Source: a virus. Taken from it: a stretch of 64,000 nt of DNA. Shown piece after piece: positions 34,315 through 43,382 of the stretch. The notes under the pieces were generated by a model. It made no database searches, was not told the DNA's origin, and worked only from the letters and a program-made list of their open reading frames with translations. Made by a program: the position numbers and the translations under genes. Where the stretch lies: positions 28,336-92,335 of IMG/VR virus record IMGVR_UViG_3300036770_007174. One strand, 5' to 3'. The stretch's first letter is position 1. Each line of letters begins with the position of its first letter.

Positions 34315-35784
34315 ATGCCCGTACCCTGGATGGCCGCGAAGATCGTGCTGCGTCCGGTGGGGGAACTGCGCGCGCACGCCGGCAACGCCCGGCTGCATTC
34401 GGCAGAGCAGATCGACCAGATCAAGGCCAGCATGCTCGCCTTCGGCTTCACCAACCCGCTTCTGGTGGATGAGCATGGCGTGCTGATCGCCGGTCACGGC
34501 CGCCTCGAAGCGGCACAGGCGCTCGGCATCGCCAAGGTGCCGGTGGTCGTGCTGAAGCACCTGTCGCCGGCGCAGAAGGACGCCCTGCGGCTCGCCGACA
34601 ACCGCATCGCCGAGAACGCCACCTGGGATCAGGCACTGCTGCGCGATGCGCTGGCCGGGCTGCAGCAGGCGGGCGAGCTCGATCTCGTGGCCATCGGCTT
34701 CTCGCAGGACGAGATCAGCGCGATCCTGGCCGCCGCGGACCAAGCCGTCACCGATGGCGATGCGCGAGACGAGCCGGAGAGCACCGATGTCGATGGGCCG
34801 GGTGCGACGGCGGCGGGCGGCGATGGCGACGACGAAGATCCCGCCGATGCCGCGCCGGAGCCGCCGCGCCAGGCTGTTGCCCGCGTCGGCGATGTCTGGT
34901 GCCTCGGGGATCATCGATTGGCCTGCGGCGACAGCACCGACCCGGCCATCATCGCCCGCCTGATGCGCGGCGAGGGAGCGGCGCTGCTGTTCACCTCCCC
35001 GCCGTATGGCAGCCAGAGGAACTACACCACCGGTGGCATCGGCGACTGGGATACGCTGATGCGCGGCGTGTTCCAGCACGCCGGCGAGGCCCTGCCCGCC
35101 GATGGCCAGATCCTGGTGAACCTCGGGCTCACCCATCGCGACAACGAGTGGCACCCCTATTGGCAGGGCTGGATCGAGTGGATGCGCACGATCGGCTGGC
35201 GTAGGTTCGGCTGGTATGTCTGGGACCAGGGTCCTGGCCTGCCCGGCGACTGGAATGGTCGCCTCGCGCCCAGCTTCGAGTTCCTGTTCCACTTCAACCG
35301 ACAGGCCCGCAAGGCGAACAAGATCATCCCGTGCAAATGGGCCGGCGATCCGCTGCTGATGTCCGGACTGCGCCGGGCAGACGGCACGATGAGCGGCAAC
35401 TCACATGAGGGGCGGCCGATCCAGGAATTCCGCATTCCGGACAACGTGGTGCGCATCACCCGGCACAAGGAGCGGGGCATCGAGGTCGAGCACCCAGCGG
35501 TGTTCCCGGTGAAGCTGCCGGCCTTCGTCATGGAGGCGTTCTCCCAGCCCGGCGACGTGGTGTTCGAGCCCTTCTCCGGGTCCGGGACCACCATCCTGGC
35601 CGGCCAGCGCACCGGACGAGTGATCCGGGCGATCGAACTGGCGCCGGCCTATGTCGATCTCGCCATCACGCGGTGGCGGCAGAACCATCCCGATCTGCCA
35701 GTCACCCTCGACGGCGACGGGCGGGGCTATGACGCCGTGGCCGCGGAACGCACCAAGGTGATGGAGGCCGCCGATGCAGCTTGA
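34315..35784 (+). CDS. ParB-like nuclease/DNA methyltransferase fusion (first copy)
   Basis: In this 489-residue protein, the N-terminal ParB/Srx domain (NARLHSAEQIDQIKASMLAFG, VLIAGHGRLEAAQALG, LRLADNRIAENATWD) is followed by a beta-class DNA methyltransferase with TSPPYG (about residue 228) and FEPFSGSGTT (about 416). Such fusions modify phage DNA to resist host restriction. ATG 34315 is chosen over GTG 34210. It overlaps the second copy by 11 bases. N6-adenine versus N4-cytosine specificity is not certain from SPPY alone. Confidence 0.85.
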   Translation: MPVPWMAAKIVLRPVGELRAHAGNARLHSAEQIDQIKASMLAFGFTNPLLVDEHGVLIAGHGRLEAAQALGIAKVPVVVLKHLSPAQKDALRLADNRIAENATWDQALLRDALAGLQQAGELDLVAIGFSQDEISAILAAADQAVTDGDARDEPESTDVDGPGATAAGGDGDDEDPADAAPEPPRQAVARVGDVWCLGDHRLACGDSTDPAIIARLMRGEGAALLFTSPPYGSQRNYTTGGIGDWDTLMRGVFQHAGEALPADGQILVNLGLTHRDNEWHPYWQGWIEWMRTIGWRRFGWYVWDQGPGLPGDWNGRLAPSFEFLFHFNRQARKANKIIPCKWAGDPLLMSGLRRADGTMSGNSHEGRPIQEFRIPDNVVRITRHKERGIEVEHPAVFPVKLPAFVMEAFSQPGDVVFEPFSGSGTTILAGQRTGRVIRAIELAPAYVDLAITRWRQNHPDLPVTLDGDGRGYDAVAAERTKVMEAADAA

Positions 35785-37033
35785 TCTTGCTGTCATCTCC
35801 ATGCCGGTGGCGTCGTTGGTGCCGTATGCCGCCAACGCCCGCACGCATTCCGATGCGCAAGTTGGCCAGATCGCGGCCTCCATCGCCGAGTTTGGCTTCG
35901 TGAACCCGGTGCTGGTCGATGCGGCGGGCGTGCTGGTCGCGGGCCACGGCCGAGTGCTGGCCGCGAAGCGGCTCGGCCTGGCCTCCGTGCCGGCGATCCG
36001 CCTGGCGCACCTGACGGAGGCGCAAGCCCGTGCCCTTCGGCTTACCGACAACCAGATCGCGCTCAACTCCGGCTGGGACGAGGCGCTGCTGGCGACTGAA
36101 CTCGCGCGCATCCGGGAGGACGGCTTCGATCTTGCGCTGCTCGGCTTCGATCAGGCGGCACTCGACGCGCTGCTGGCCGAAGCTGGGCTGGATGGCGGTG
36201 CCGGCAACGGGACGGACGAGGACGCGCCGGCGCCGGAACCGCCGACTCAGCCGACGACGCGCCCCGGCGATCTGTGGCGGCTCGGGCGGCACCGCCTGCT
36301 CTGCGGCGACGCCACCAATGCTGCCGACGTGCAGCGCCTTCTGGCAGGAGCCAAGCCGCACCTCCTGGTGAGCGACCCGCCGTATGGGGTGGAGTACGAT
36401 CCGACCTGGCGCAACGCGGCCGGCGTGTCCGCCACCGCCCGGGTGGGTCATGTGCCGAACGACCACCGCGCCGACTGGCGCGAAGCCTGGGCGCTGTTCC
36501 CCGGGGACGTGGCCTACATCTGGCATGCCGGGCGCAACTCACGCGTCGTCGCCGAGAGCTTGGAGGCCGCCGGCTTCGGCATCCGCTCCCAGATCATTTG
36601 GGCAAAGTCCCGGCTGGTGCTCGGGCGCGGCGACTATCACTGGCAGCACGAGCCCTGTTTCTACGCCGTCCGCGACGGCAAGACCGGTCACTGGCAGGGG
36701 GCGCGGGATCAGACGACGCTATGGACAGTTGCCACCGCCAGCGGCGACGAAGACGCGGCCACGGTGCATGGCACCCAGAAGCCAGTCGAGGTGATGCGCC
36801 GGCCGATGCTGAACAACAGCGAGCCGGGCCAGGCGGTGTATGAGCCGTTCTGCGGCAGCGGCACCACGGTCATCGCCGCCGAGACAGCGGGGCGGGTGTG
36901 CCTGGCGATGGAGATCAGCCCCGACTACTGCGACGTGGCGGTGCTGCGCTGGCGGGCCTTTGCCGGCGAGCCCGCTATCCTTGAGGGAGAAGACCGGACG
37001 TTCGACGACATTGCCTGCCTCCGGACCGCCTGA
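35774..37033 (+). CDS. ParB-like nuclease/DNA methyltransferase fusion (second copy)
   Basis: The 419-residue protein has the same architecture as its neighbour: ParB-like domain (NARTHSDAQVGQIAASIAEFG, VLVAGHGRVLAAKRLG, LRLTDNQIALNSGWD), then SDPPYGVEY (about residue 200) and YEPFCGSGTT (about 355). The DPPY form usually means N6-adenine methylation. The two proteins share layout but differ clearly in the target-recognition part, so they are old paralogues likely to modify different sites. Confidence 0.85.
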   Translation: MQLDLAVISMPVASLVPYAANARTHSDAQVGQIAASIAEFGFVNPVLVDAAGVLVAGHGRVLAAKRLGLASVPAIRLAHLTEAQARALRLTDNQIALNSGWDEALLATELARIREDGFDLALLGFDQAALDALLAEAGLDGGAGNGTDEDAPAPEPPTQPTTRPGDLWRLGRHRLLCGDATNAADVQRLLAGAKPHLLVSDPPYGVEYDPTWRNAAGVSATARVGHVPNDHRADWREAWALFPGDVAYIWHAGRNSRVVAESLEAAGFGIRSQIIWAKSRLVLGRGDYHWQHEPCFYAVRDGKTGHWQGARDQTTLWTVATASGDEDAATVHGTQKPVEVMRRPMLNNSEPGQAVYEPFCGSGTTVIAAETAGRVCLAMEISPDYCDVAVLRWRAFAGEPAILEGEDRTFDDIACLRTA

Positions 37034-37040
37034 CGTCTGT

Positions 37041-38393
37041 TCAGGCGGTGTCCTTCAGCCGAGATGGCCACCTGGGATGCCGATCGTCGACGATCAGGGC
37101 ATGCCGATGGCGGTAGCGGCCATTACCAAGGAGCACGACATCTCCTGCATCGCGCAGGTGCGGATCGTCTTCCCCTGCTGCGACATGCTCATGCTCGACC
37201 TCTTCGGGATCATCAGCTGGCCAGAGCCATGCCGCACCGGACGTGCCGACTAGGGCAAGGAGTGCCAAGGCGGCGAATGCGACGGGAATGCCGGGACCGG
37301 CCCCCAGCCAACCTGCCAATGGATAGGTCAAGAGCCAGCAGGCGTGGCTGAGCGCGAACTGGGCTGCGAAAAGAGCAGGCCGATCGCCAGGATGCGCCGA
37401 TCGGCGCAGGAGGCGCCCTGAGGGGGTCAGCACCAAGCCGTTGCCGATGCCGAGCACGAACCATAGCGGCAGAAGTATCGCCCAGTGACCGGCAGCCCAT
37501 GGACCAACTGCCATTCCGAGTATCAAGAGGGTCGCGCCCATGAGCATTGCCGCCCGATCCGGGGCGTGCATCAGGAGTCGAGGCAGGATCAGTGCCGCGA
37601 CGATGGAGCCCGCCCCATAGCTCGCGAAGGTGAAGGCGACTTCCCTGTCGGTCAGGCCAAGCCCTCCGCGGACTACCACCACGGTATTGACGATGACCAT
37701 GGCCCCCGCCGCCGCGACGGCAAGATTGAATGCCAGCAACCCGCGCAGCCGAGGCGTCGCCAGGTAGATGCGCGCGCCTCGGGTCACGCGCCGCCATGCC
37801 CCCTCTTCCTCGATTGCCGGCTTCGGCGAGGGGAGGAGGACTGTGATCACCAGCGCCGCCGATGCAATGAAGCCGAGGACCGTTCCTGCAAACAGCCAAT
37901 GAAACCCGATGACGCTCAGCAGCGCGGCCGCCAGGAGCGGGCTGACCAGTGCTTCCGTGTCGTAGGCGAGGCGGGAAAGCGACAGCGCCTTGGTATATTC
38001 CGCCTCGTCAGGTAGCACGTCTGGAATCGTGGCCTGGAATGTTGGCGTGAACGCTGCCGATCCACATTGCAGGATTGCGATCAGCACATACACCTGCCAG
38101 ATCTCTGTCACGAACGGCAACGCGACTGCGACCAGCGCCCGCATAAGGTCAAGCGCGACCAGCAAGGTCCGCCTGGGCACGAGATGGGTGAAGGCTCCCG
38201 CCACGGGCGCGACGGAGACATACGCCACCATCTTGATTGCCAGGGCGGTGCCCAACACCGCACCCGCATCGGCCCCAGCGAGTTCAAAGGCCAATAGCCC
38301 AAGCGCCACTGTGGCGAGCCCTGTTCCGAGCAGAGAGAGGAGTTGGGCAGCATAGAGGTGCCGATATGTCCGATCGGTCAGTGGCGACAGCAT
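37041..38393 (-). CDS. MFS exporter with His-rich C-terminal tail (prophage cargo)
   Basis: The 450-residue major facilitator protein has about 12 hydrophobic segments; the loop after the second pair carries PRRTLLVALDLMRA. After the last membrane helix the tail is rich in His and acidic residues (EEVEHEHVAAGEDDPHL, then YRHRHALIVDDRHPRW), suggesting metal sensing or metal efflux. It is the only long gene reading against the main phage direction between early and late modules, and has no phage function, so it is a lysogenic-conversion cargo gene. The substrate is not known. Confidence 0.75.
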   Translation of the reverse strand: MLSPLTDRTYRHLYAAQLLSLLGTGLATVALGLLAFELAGADAGAVLGTALAIKMVAYVSVAPVAGAFTHLVPRRTLLVALDLMRALVAVALPFVTEIWQVYVLIAILQCGSAAFTPTFQATIPDVLPDEAEYTKALSLSRLAYDTEALVSPLLAAALLSVIGFHWLFAGTVLGFIASAALVITVLLPSPKPAIEEEGAWRRVTRGARIYLATPRLRGLLAFNLAVAAAGAMVIVNTVVVVRGGLGLTDREVAFTFASYGAGSIVAALILPRLLMHAPDRAAMLMGATLLILGMAVGPWAAGHWAILLPLWFVLGIGNGLVLTPSGRLLRRSAHPGDRPALFAAQFALSHACWLLTYPLAGWLGAGPGIPVAFAALALLALVGTSGAAWLWPADDPEEVEHEHVAAGEDDPHLRDAGDVVLLGNGRYRHRHALIVDDRHPRWPSRLKDTA

Positions 38394-38744
38394 GGATGGG
38401 CCTCTCCCTGGTCGCGCCTCTCACAAGGCATGGTGCAAACCAGCCGCTTAAGGACGAACACTGGCACCACGATCTACGGGCGCGCGCCGCTTTCCGACAA
38501 GGCTGAGTACGGTGATGGCGCCAGCGACAGGCAACATCCAGTCTTGTGGCATCGCCAGCAGGACGGCCGCTGACCCGCCACTTCGCCCGTCAGTGTGCCG
38601 ACAACCGCAGGCTGACTGCAACGCACACCGAGGCCCGTCATAGTTGGAGGCTTATTGCGGTGAGGCGTTGCTTTTCGTGAACTTATCGAGGAGGAATGCC
38701 GCCGTCTGCGGTAAGCAAACGGCGGCGTCGGGCGAGGGTCGTTG
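38394..38744. other. 351-base intergenic region between the MFS gene and DUF3489
   Basis: It probably contains the leftward MFS promoter near 38400-38520 and the 3' end of the DUF3489 transcript at the right. No gene is supported. It includes a GCCGCCGT/ACGGCGGC hairpin at 38699-38727. Confidence 0.45.
38699..38727 (-). terminator. hairpin downstream of the DUF3489 gene
   Basis: GCCGCCGT pairs with ACGGCGGC around a 13-base loop, 18 bases past the DUF3489 stop on the minus strand. The following bases (ATTCCTCCT in minus orientation) have only a weak T content. Confidence 0.4.
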
Positions 38745-39560
38745 TCAGTGGGCGATGGCGTAAACGGTGTAGGAGCCCTTCGCCCCCTCCTTGTTGGGCC
38801 CGACCATCCGCACTCGCTCCAGGGTGCTGACCTGAACACCCTTCTTCTTCAACCCGGCCAGGAAGCCGCGGACCGTATGGCTGGCCCAGCCGGTCGCCTC
38901 GGCGATCTGCGCGACCGTGGCGCCTTCCTCTCGGCGCAGCATCTCCAACACCGCCTGCTGCTTTGTGCCCTCGCGCGGCTTGCGCGGGGCGCCGGGGTTG
39001 CTGGCGGGGCGGCCCGACTTGGTGGCCAGGGCGGCGCGAAGGGCATCCATCGGGGCCTCGAGGGCTGCGATGATGTCCGACTCGCGGTTGGCCTCATTCA
39101 TCCAGGCGGCCAGCACCGCCGCGGCGGCGTCGCGCAGGCTGGCGCGCGGGGCGGGCACGGGTGCGCCCTGGGCGGCTTCCAGGGCGTCGGCCACCGCGAG
39201 GGCTTCTGCCAGCACCGAAGCCGCGTCCGGCGCCGTGGGCGCGTCCGTGGCGGGGGTGTCAGTCTCGTCGTCCTCGGCCGGCTCGCTGCCCGGGGGGGCC
39301 ATGTTCAGAGCGCGGAAGCCGTCGTCGGTCATGCGAAGCCCTATGCTGCAGCGCAGGTCGGCGTCGCTCTCGTCCGTCCGCCACGCCAGGGGGTGATTGA
39401 GTGCGACCGCGTCCTCGATCAGCAGCCCCTGCTTGAGCAGGCTGCGCACCACCGCGTTGCGCGCGGCGGCGAGCAGGTGGTTGGGGGGCTCGACCAGCCG
39501 GTCGTCGCGGGTGGCGGCCTTGTTGAGTAGGACCAGGGCGGTGTCGGAAAGCTTGGCCAT
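38745..39560 (-). CDS. DUF3489 domain protein
   Basis: This 271-residue protein has an N-terminal helical part (LSDTALVLLNKAATRDDRLVEPP), a Pro/Ala-rich linker and the C-terminal DUF3489 module: GTKQQAVLEMLRREEGATVAQIAEATGWASHTVRGFLAGLKKKG, a winged-helix DNA-binding fold. Start ATG 39560 follows a GGGAGAACCCC-type leader. DUF3489 proteins are common in alphaproteobacterial phages and plasmids; a transcription-regulator role is likely. Confidence 0.85.
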   Translation of the reverse strand: MAKLSDTALVLLNKAATRDDRLVEPPNHLLAAARNAVVRSLLKQGLLIEDAVALNHPLAWRTDESDADLRCSIGLRMTDDGFRALNMAPPGSEPAEDDETDTPATDAPTAPDAASVLAEALAVADALEAAQGAPVPAPRASLRDAAAAVLAAWMNEANRESDIIAALEAPMDALRAALATKSGRPASNPGAPRKPREGTKQQAVLEMLRREEGATVAQIAEATGWASHTVRGFLAGLKKKGVQVSTLERVRMVGPNKEGAKGSYTVYAIAH

Positions 39561-39658
39561 TGGGGTTCTCCCTCTCGCGCCCCTGACCACCAGGGGCTGC
39601 TACTGCCTGGAGCCCCGCCGGGCGGAACCCGGTCGGGGCGGTGGCGGAGGGAGGCGCG

Positions 39659-40030
39659 TCAGTCGGCGGTGCTGGCCTCGATCTCGGCGTGGATGGCGAA
39701 GCCAGTGAGGTAGGGCAGCCCGCGGGGGATGCCGGTCTCGTGGGCGGTGCGGGCGCTGATGCGCCAAGCCATCCACCGCGCGGTGGCGGCCTCGATCGCG
39801 TCCGCGATCACCTTGCCCGTGGCCAGCTCGTTGGCGACGTCGTCGGCGAACTGGCGGCCATGGCGGCTGTCCAGGAAGGCGGCCACCGTCTCGGCGGGGA
39901 GCTGCGTGGCGTCGCTGATGGTGTTGATGGCGATGGGCCAGGCGATCTCGGGGTCACCCTGGTGGTTGATCGTGCCGTAGAAGCCCCAGTCCTTGTTCTT
40001 GCTCTTGGGGGCGGTGTTGTTGCTGGCCAT
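39659..40030 (-). CDS. conserved hypothetical phage protein
   Basis: The 123-residue protein has DWGFYGTINHQGDPEIAWPIAINTI and FLDSRHGRQFADDVANELA followed by ATARWMAWRIS. I recall it as a frequent neighbour of DUF3489 in alphaproteobacterial elements. It has clear coding composition and a leftward orientation shared with DUF3489. Function unknown. Confidence 0.7.
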   Translation of the reverse strand: MASNNTAPKSKNKDWGFYGTINHQGDPEIAWPIAINTISDATQLPAETVAAFLDSRHGRQFADDVANELATGKVIADAIEAATARWMAWRISARTAHETGIPRGLPYLTGFAIHAEIEASTAD

Positions 40031-40206
40031 CTGTGCTGCTCCTGCCTGGCGGGGCTTGGTCCCCTGCGCGTGATGGACACTTCGCGCTGGGGCGCGGCAG
40101 AGCCAACTCAGAATGTGCGCAGAATGATTGCTATCTGCGGCGCTGGCCGATCACATCGTGACGCAGGCAGCATCATCGCTTGATCGAGCGGCGGGAGGTC
40201 GCCGCC

Positions 40207-40746
40207 ATGCCGGAATTCACCCCGTCCACGCGAGAACTGGCCCGCCGCATCGGCGTCACTGAGACCGCCCTGCGCAAGGCAGAAGCCAAGGGCCGCATCG
40301 AGCGCGAGCCGGATGGCCAGTGGGATGTGGAGAAGACCCGCCGCCGGATGATCGAGACCGCGGACCCGGTGCGGTCGCCCCTGGCCGGTGCGGTGGGGGC
40401 TGGCACGACGCAGGCCGGGTTGTCGGGCGATGCCACGCCCTATGCCCGGCTGCGCGTTGCCCAACTGGCGCTCAAGGTTGAAGCCCAGCGCATGGCGCTG
40501 GATGAAGACAAAGGCCGGCTGCTTGACGCGGCGGCGGCCAATGCCGCCATCGACGAGATTGCCGGCGCCATGCGGGACGCGCTGCTGAACTGGCCCGCCC
40601 GGGTGTCCGGCCTGATCGCCGCCGACCTCGGGGTGGAGCCGCACCTGGTGCAGACCGTGCTGCAGCAGCACGTCGCCGATCTATTGACGGAGGCCGCAGA
40701 TCGCTTCGATCCCCCAGGCCTCGGAAACCGCGGCGCGGACCGCTGA
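40207..40746 (+). CDS. phage terminase small subunit
   Basis: The 179-residue protein starts with a Nu1-like winged helix (TRELARRIGVTETALRKAEAKGRIEREPDG), followed by a helical oligomerisation part (VAQLALKVEAQRMALDEDKGRLL, AAANAAIDEIAGAMRDALL). It sits 25 bases before the GpA-type large subunit and recognises packaging sites. Start ATG 40207 is preferred to the 40180 extension. Confidence 0.8.
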   Translation: MPEFTPSTRELARRIGVTETALRKAEAKGRIEREPDGQWDVEKTRRRMIETADPVRSPLAGAVGAGTTQAGLSGDATPYARLRVAQLALKVEAQRMALDEDKGRLLDAAAANAAIDEIAGAMRDALLNWPARVSGLIAADLGVEPHLVQTVLQQHVADLLTEAADRFDPPGLGNRGADR

Positions 40747-40771
40747 GCATGTCCGGCGTCGCGCAGGCGCC

Positions 40772-42670
40772 ATGCTGCGTCCACCGCCGCAACTCACAGT
40801 CAGCCAATGGGCCGATCAGCACCGGGTGCTGAGCACCCGCGCCTCGTCGGAGCCGGGGCCGTGGCGCACATCGCGGACCCCATATCTCCGGGACATCATG
40901 GATGCGCTCTCCGCGGTGCATCCCGCCCGGCGCGTGGTGTTCATGAAAGGCGCGCAGGTCGGCGCTTCCGAAGGGGGCAATTGCTGGTTGGGCTACATCA
41001 TGCACCACGTCCCGGCGCCGGTGCTGGCGGTGCAGCCAACCGTGGAACTGGCCAAGCGGTTCAGCCGGCAGAGGATCGATCCCCTGTTGGAGGAGACGCC
41101 CGCCCTGCGCGAGCGGGTGGCGCCGGCGCGGGCCAGGGACAGCGGCAACACCATGCTGTCCAAGGAGTTCCCGGGCGGCATTCTGGTGCTGACCGGCGCC
41201 AACTCGGCGGTGGGGCTGCGCTCGATGACGGCGCGGTTCCTGTTCCTCGACGAGGTCGATGCCTATCCCGGCGACGTCGAAGGAGAAGGCGACCCCATCG
41301 CTCTGGCCGAGGCCCGCGCTCGAACCTTCGGCTGGCGGCGCAAGGCGTATCTGGTCTCGACACCGACCATCGCCGGGCGCAGCCGGATCGAGCGGGAGTA
41401 TCAGGCCAGCGACCAGCGGCGGTTCTTCGTGCCGTGCCCGCACTGCCATGCGATGCAGTGGCTTCGGTTCGAGCGGCTGATCTGGGAGAAGGGCAACCCG
41501 GCCTCAGCGGTCTATCACTGCGAGGCCTGCGACACGCCGATCGGCGAGCACCACAAGACGGCGATGCTGGCCGACGGCGAGTGGCGCGCGACGGCGGAGG
41601 CGTCCGACCCGCACACGGTCGGTTACCACATCTCGGCGCTCTACTCGCCGGTAGGCTGGCTTTCGTGGGAGCAGATCGCGCGGGACTGGGAGGCGGCGCA
41701 GGGCAAGGCGGAGGACCTCAAGACCTTCCGCAACACCGTGCTGGGCGAGACCTGGCAGGAGCACGGCGAGGCGCCCGATTGGGAGCGGCTGGTCGAGCGG
41801 CGGGAGGATTTCCCGCTCGCCACCGTCCCACCGGGCGTGCTGGTGCTCACCGCCGGAGTTGACGCGCAGGACGACCGCATCGAGGTCGATGTGTGGGGCT
41901 GGGCCGAGGGATACACGTCCTGGCTCATCGACCATGTGGTGATTGCCGGCAGTCCGCGGGAGCGGGCGCCGTGGGACGAGCTGGCGAAGCTACTGGCGCG
42001 GGACTGGCCACGCGGCGGAGGCGGGATGCGCATCGCCAAGGTCTGCGTCGACACCGGCGGCCGGGACACGGCGTCGGTCTATGGCCACCTGCGCCATCTC
42101 CGGGATCCGCGCATTGCGCCGACCAAGGGCGTGGAGGGCTGGAACCGAGCACAGCCGGTGCAGGGACCGACGCTCGTGGACGCCCTGGTGAACGGCCAGA
42201 AGTTGCGCCGCGGGTTGAAGCTCTGGACGGTATCGGTCTCGACCTGGAAGGCGGACCTGTATCGCCGGCTCTGGCTCGGACGCGGCGACGCGGACGAGTT
42301 CCCCGAGGGTTGGGTGCATCTGCCGCGGGGGATTGAAGTCGAATGGGTGAAGCAGCTGGTCGCCGAGCAACTGCGCTCGACAAAGGACCGGCGAGGCTTC
42401 GCCCGGCAGGAGTGGTCGAAGCTCCGGGAGCGGAACGAGGCGCTGGATTGCGCGGTGCTGGCGCGCGCCGCGCTATGGCTGCTCGGTGCCGATCGCTACG
42501 GCGAGCGGTTCTGGCAGCGGTTGCGGGAGGAACTGGCTGATGCTCCGGTGCTGGTGCACCAGCTTCCCGCCGCTGAGAAGCAAGCAGTGCCGGCCCCGCT
42601 GGCACCCAGCAACGCGCAGCCGATGCGACCGCGCAACTGGCTTGGTGCTCGCTCCGGCTGGCTGCGCTGA
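40772..42670 (+). CDS. phage terminase large subunit, GpA family
   Basis: The 632-residue packaging motor has an N-terminal ATPase with Walker-A-like FMKGAQVGASEG (about residues 57-68), SAVGLRSMTARFLFLDEVDAYPGD with Walker B and catalytic Glu (about 150-160), and coupling motif LVSTPT. A zinc-binding pair CPHCHAMQW and CEACDTPIG follows, then the nuclease domain with VDAQDDRIEVDVWGW and VDTGGRDTASVY. This is the lambda GpA type that cuts at cos-like sites. Confidence 0.95.
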   Translation: MLRPPPQLTVSQWADQHRVLSTRASSEPGPWRTSRTPYLRDIMDALSAVHPARRVVFMKGAQVGASEGGNCWLGYIMHHVPAPVLAVQPTVELAKRFSRQRIDPLLEETPALRERVAPARARDSGNTMLSKEFPGGILVLTGANSAVGLRSMTARFLFLDEVDAYPGDVEGEGDPIALAEARARTFGWRRKAYLVSTPTIAGRSRIEREYQASDQRRFFVPCPHCHAMQWLRFERLIWEKGNPASAVYHCEACDTPIGEHHKTAMLADGEWRATAEASDPHTVGYHISALYSPVGWLSWEQIARDWEAAQGKAEDLKTFRNTVLGETWQEHGEAPDWERLVERREDFPLATVPPGVLVLTAGVDAQDDRIEVDVWGWAEGYTSWLIDHVVIAGSPRERAPWDELAKLLARDWPRGGGGMRIAKVCVDTGGRDTASVYGHLRHLRDPRIAPTKGVEGWNRAQPVQGPTLVDALVNGQKLRRGLKLWTVSVSTWKADLYRRLWLGRGDADEFPEGWVHLPRGIEVEWVKQLVAEQLRSTKDRRGFARQEWSKLRERNEALDCAVLARAALWLLGADRYGERFWQRLREELADAPVLVHQLPAAEKQAVPAPLAPSNAQPMRPRNWLGARSGWLR

Positions 42671-42681
42671 GGAGCACCATC

Positions 42682-42915
42682 ATGAACCCAGATGCACTGG
42701 CGTGGGCCATCGCCCAACCCATCGGCAACCGCTGGCGCGGCCTAGTCGATGCCTACACCGGCGGCACCACCCGCGTCACCTTCGAGGGCCGCACCGTCGA
42801 GTATCGGTCGCTTGCCGAGATCGCCCAGGCGCTGGCCGCCGGCTATGCCGCCGAGAACCAGGCGCAACGCCGTCCCTGCGTGACCCTGGCCCGCTTCACC
42901 CGCGACGGCGGCTGA
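42682..42915 (+). CDS. gpW-like head-tail joining protein
   Basis: The 77-residue protein lies between terminase and portal, where gpW sits in lambda-like phages. It has a helix-strand-helix layout (GTTRVTFEGRTVEYRSLAEIAQAL) with the beta hairpin typical of gpW. It joins the head to the tail tube after packaging. Confidence 0.7.
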   Translation: MNPDALAWAIAQPIGNRWRGLVDAYTGGTTRVTFEGRTVEYRSLAEIAQALAAGYAAENQAQRRPCVTLARFTRDGG

Positions 42916-42933
42916 CTGACTGGAGACCACCGC

Positions 42934-43113
42934 ATGTCGGAGGACGATGTCGCGCAGAAACTCGCCGTGCACGAGGCAATCTGCGCCGAGCGCTGGAAGC
43001 AGGCCGAGGGGCGTCTCAAGCGGATCGAGCTCGTGCTGATCGCCATCGTCTTCCTGCTGCTGCTCGGCGAAGACACGGCGCTCGAGGTCGTGAAGCGACT
43101 CGTGGCGAAGTAG
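42934..43113 (+). CDS. small single-pass membrane protein
   Basis: This 59-codon frame runs from ATG 42934 to TAG 43113 and encodes MSEDDVAQKLAVHEAICAER, then a charged helix, a hydrophobic segment ELVLIAIVFLLLLG (about residues 34-47) and a basic end VVKRLVAK. Position 18 bases after gpW and coding composition support it. It may act in lysis timing or membrane association; function unknown. Confidence 0.6.
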   Translation: MSEDDVAQKLAVHEAICAERWKQAEGRLKRIELVLIAIVFLLLLGEDTALEVVKRLVAK

Positions 43114-43130
43114 GGGACGAGATAGCGGCA

Positions 43131-43247
43131 TCAGCCGCGGAACAAGTACTTCAACAGCGCCGCAATGGCCACGATGATTAGGATGAGGACGAGGATACCC
43201 ACAAGGCCCATTCCCCAACCCGCATGGCCGTCCATCATCTGATACAT
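43131..43247 (-). CDS. 38-aa membrane peptide on the opposite strand
   Basis: MYQMMDGHAGWGMG is followed by a strong membrane helix (GLVGILVLILIIVAIAALLKYLF). A GGAG ribosome site lies 10 bases upstream on the minus strand. Met/His/Trp-rich heads with one helix occur in small copper- or respiration-linked peptides. It lies against the late operon between the 59-aa gene and portal, so it looks like an inserted cargo gene. An upstream in-frame start at 43343 is possible but adds unlike sequence. Confidence 0.5.
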   Translation of the reverse strand: MYQMMDGHAGWGMGLVGILVLILIIVAIAALLKYLFRG

Positions 43248-43382
43248 TTCGATCCATCTCCGGGCGCTGAGTTGAGGTCTGACTGTGAGCAGCACAGGAC
43301 CCGACGGCAAGAATATTTCTGTGCTCTCGATGAACACTTTCACCGGAGGCGAGATGACCCTCTCTTGCGCTGGCGGGCTTCC

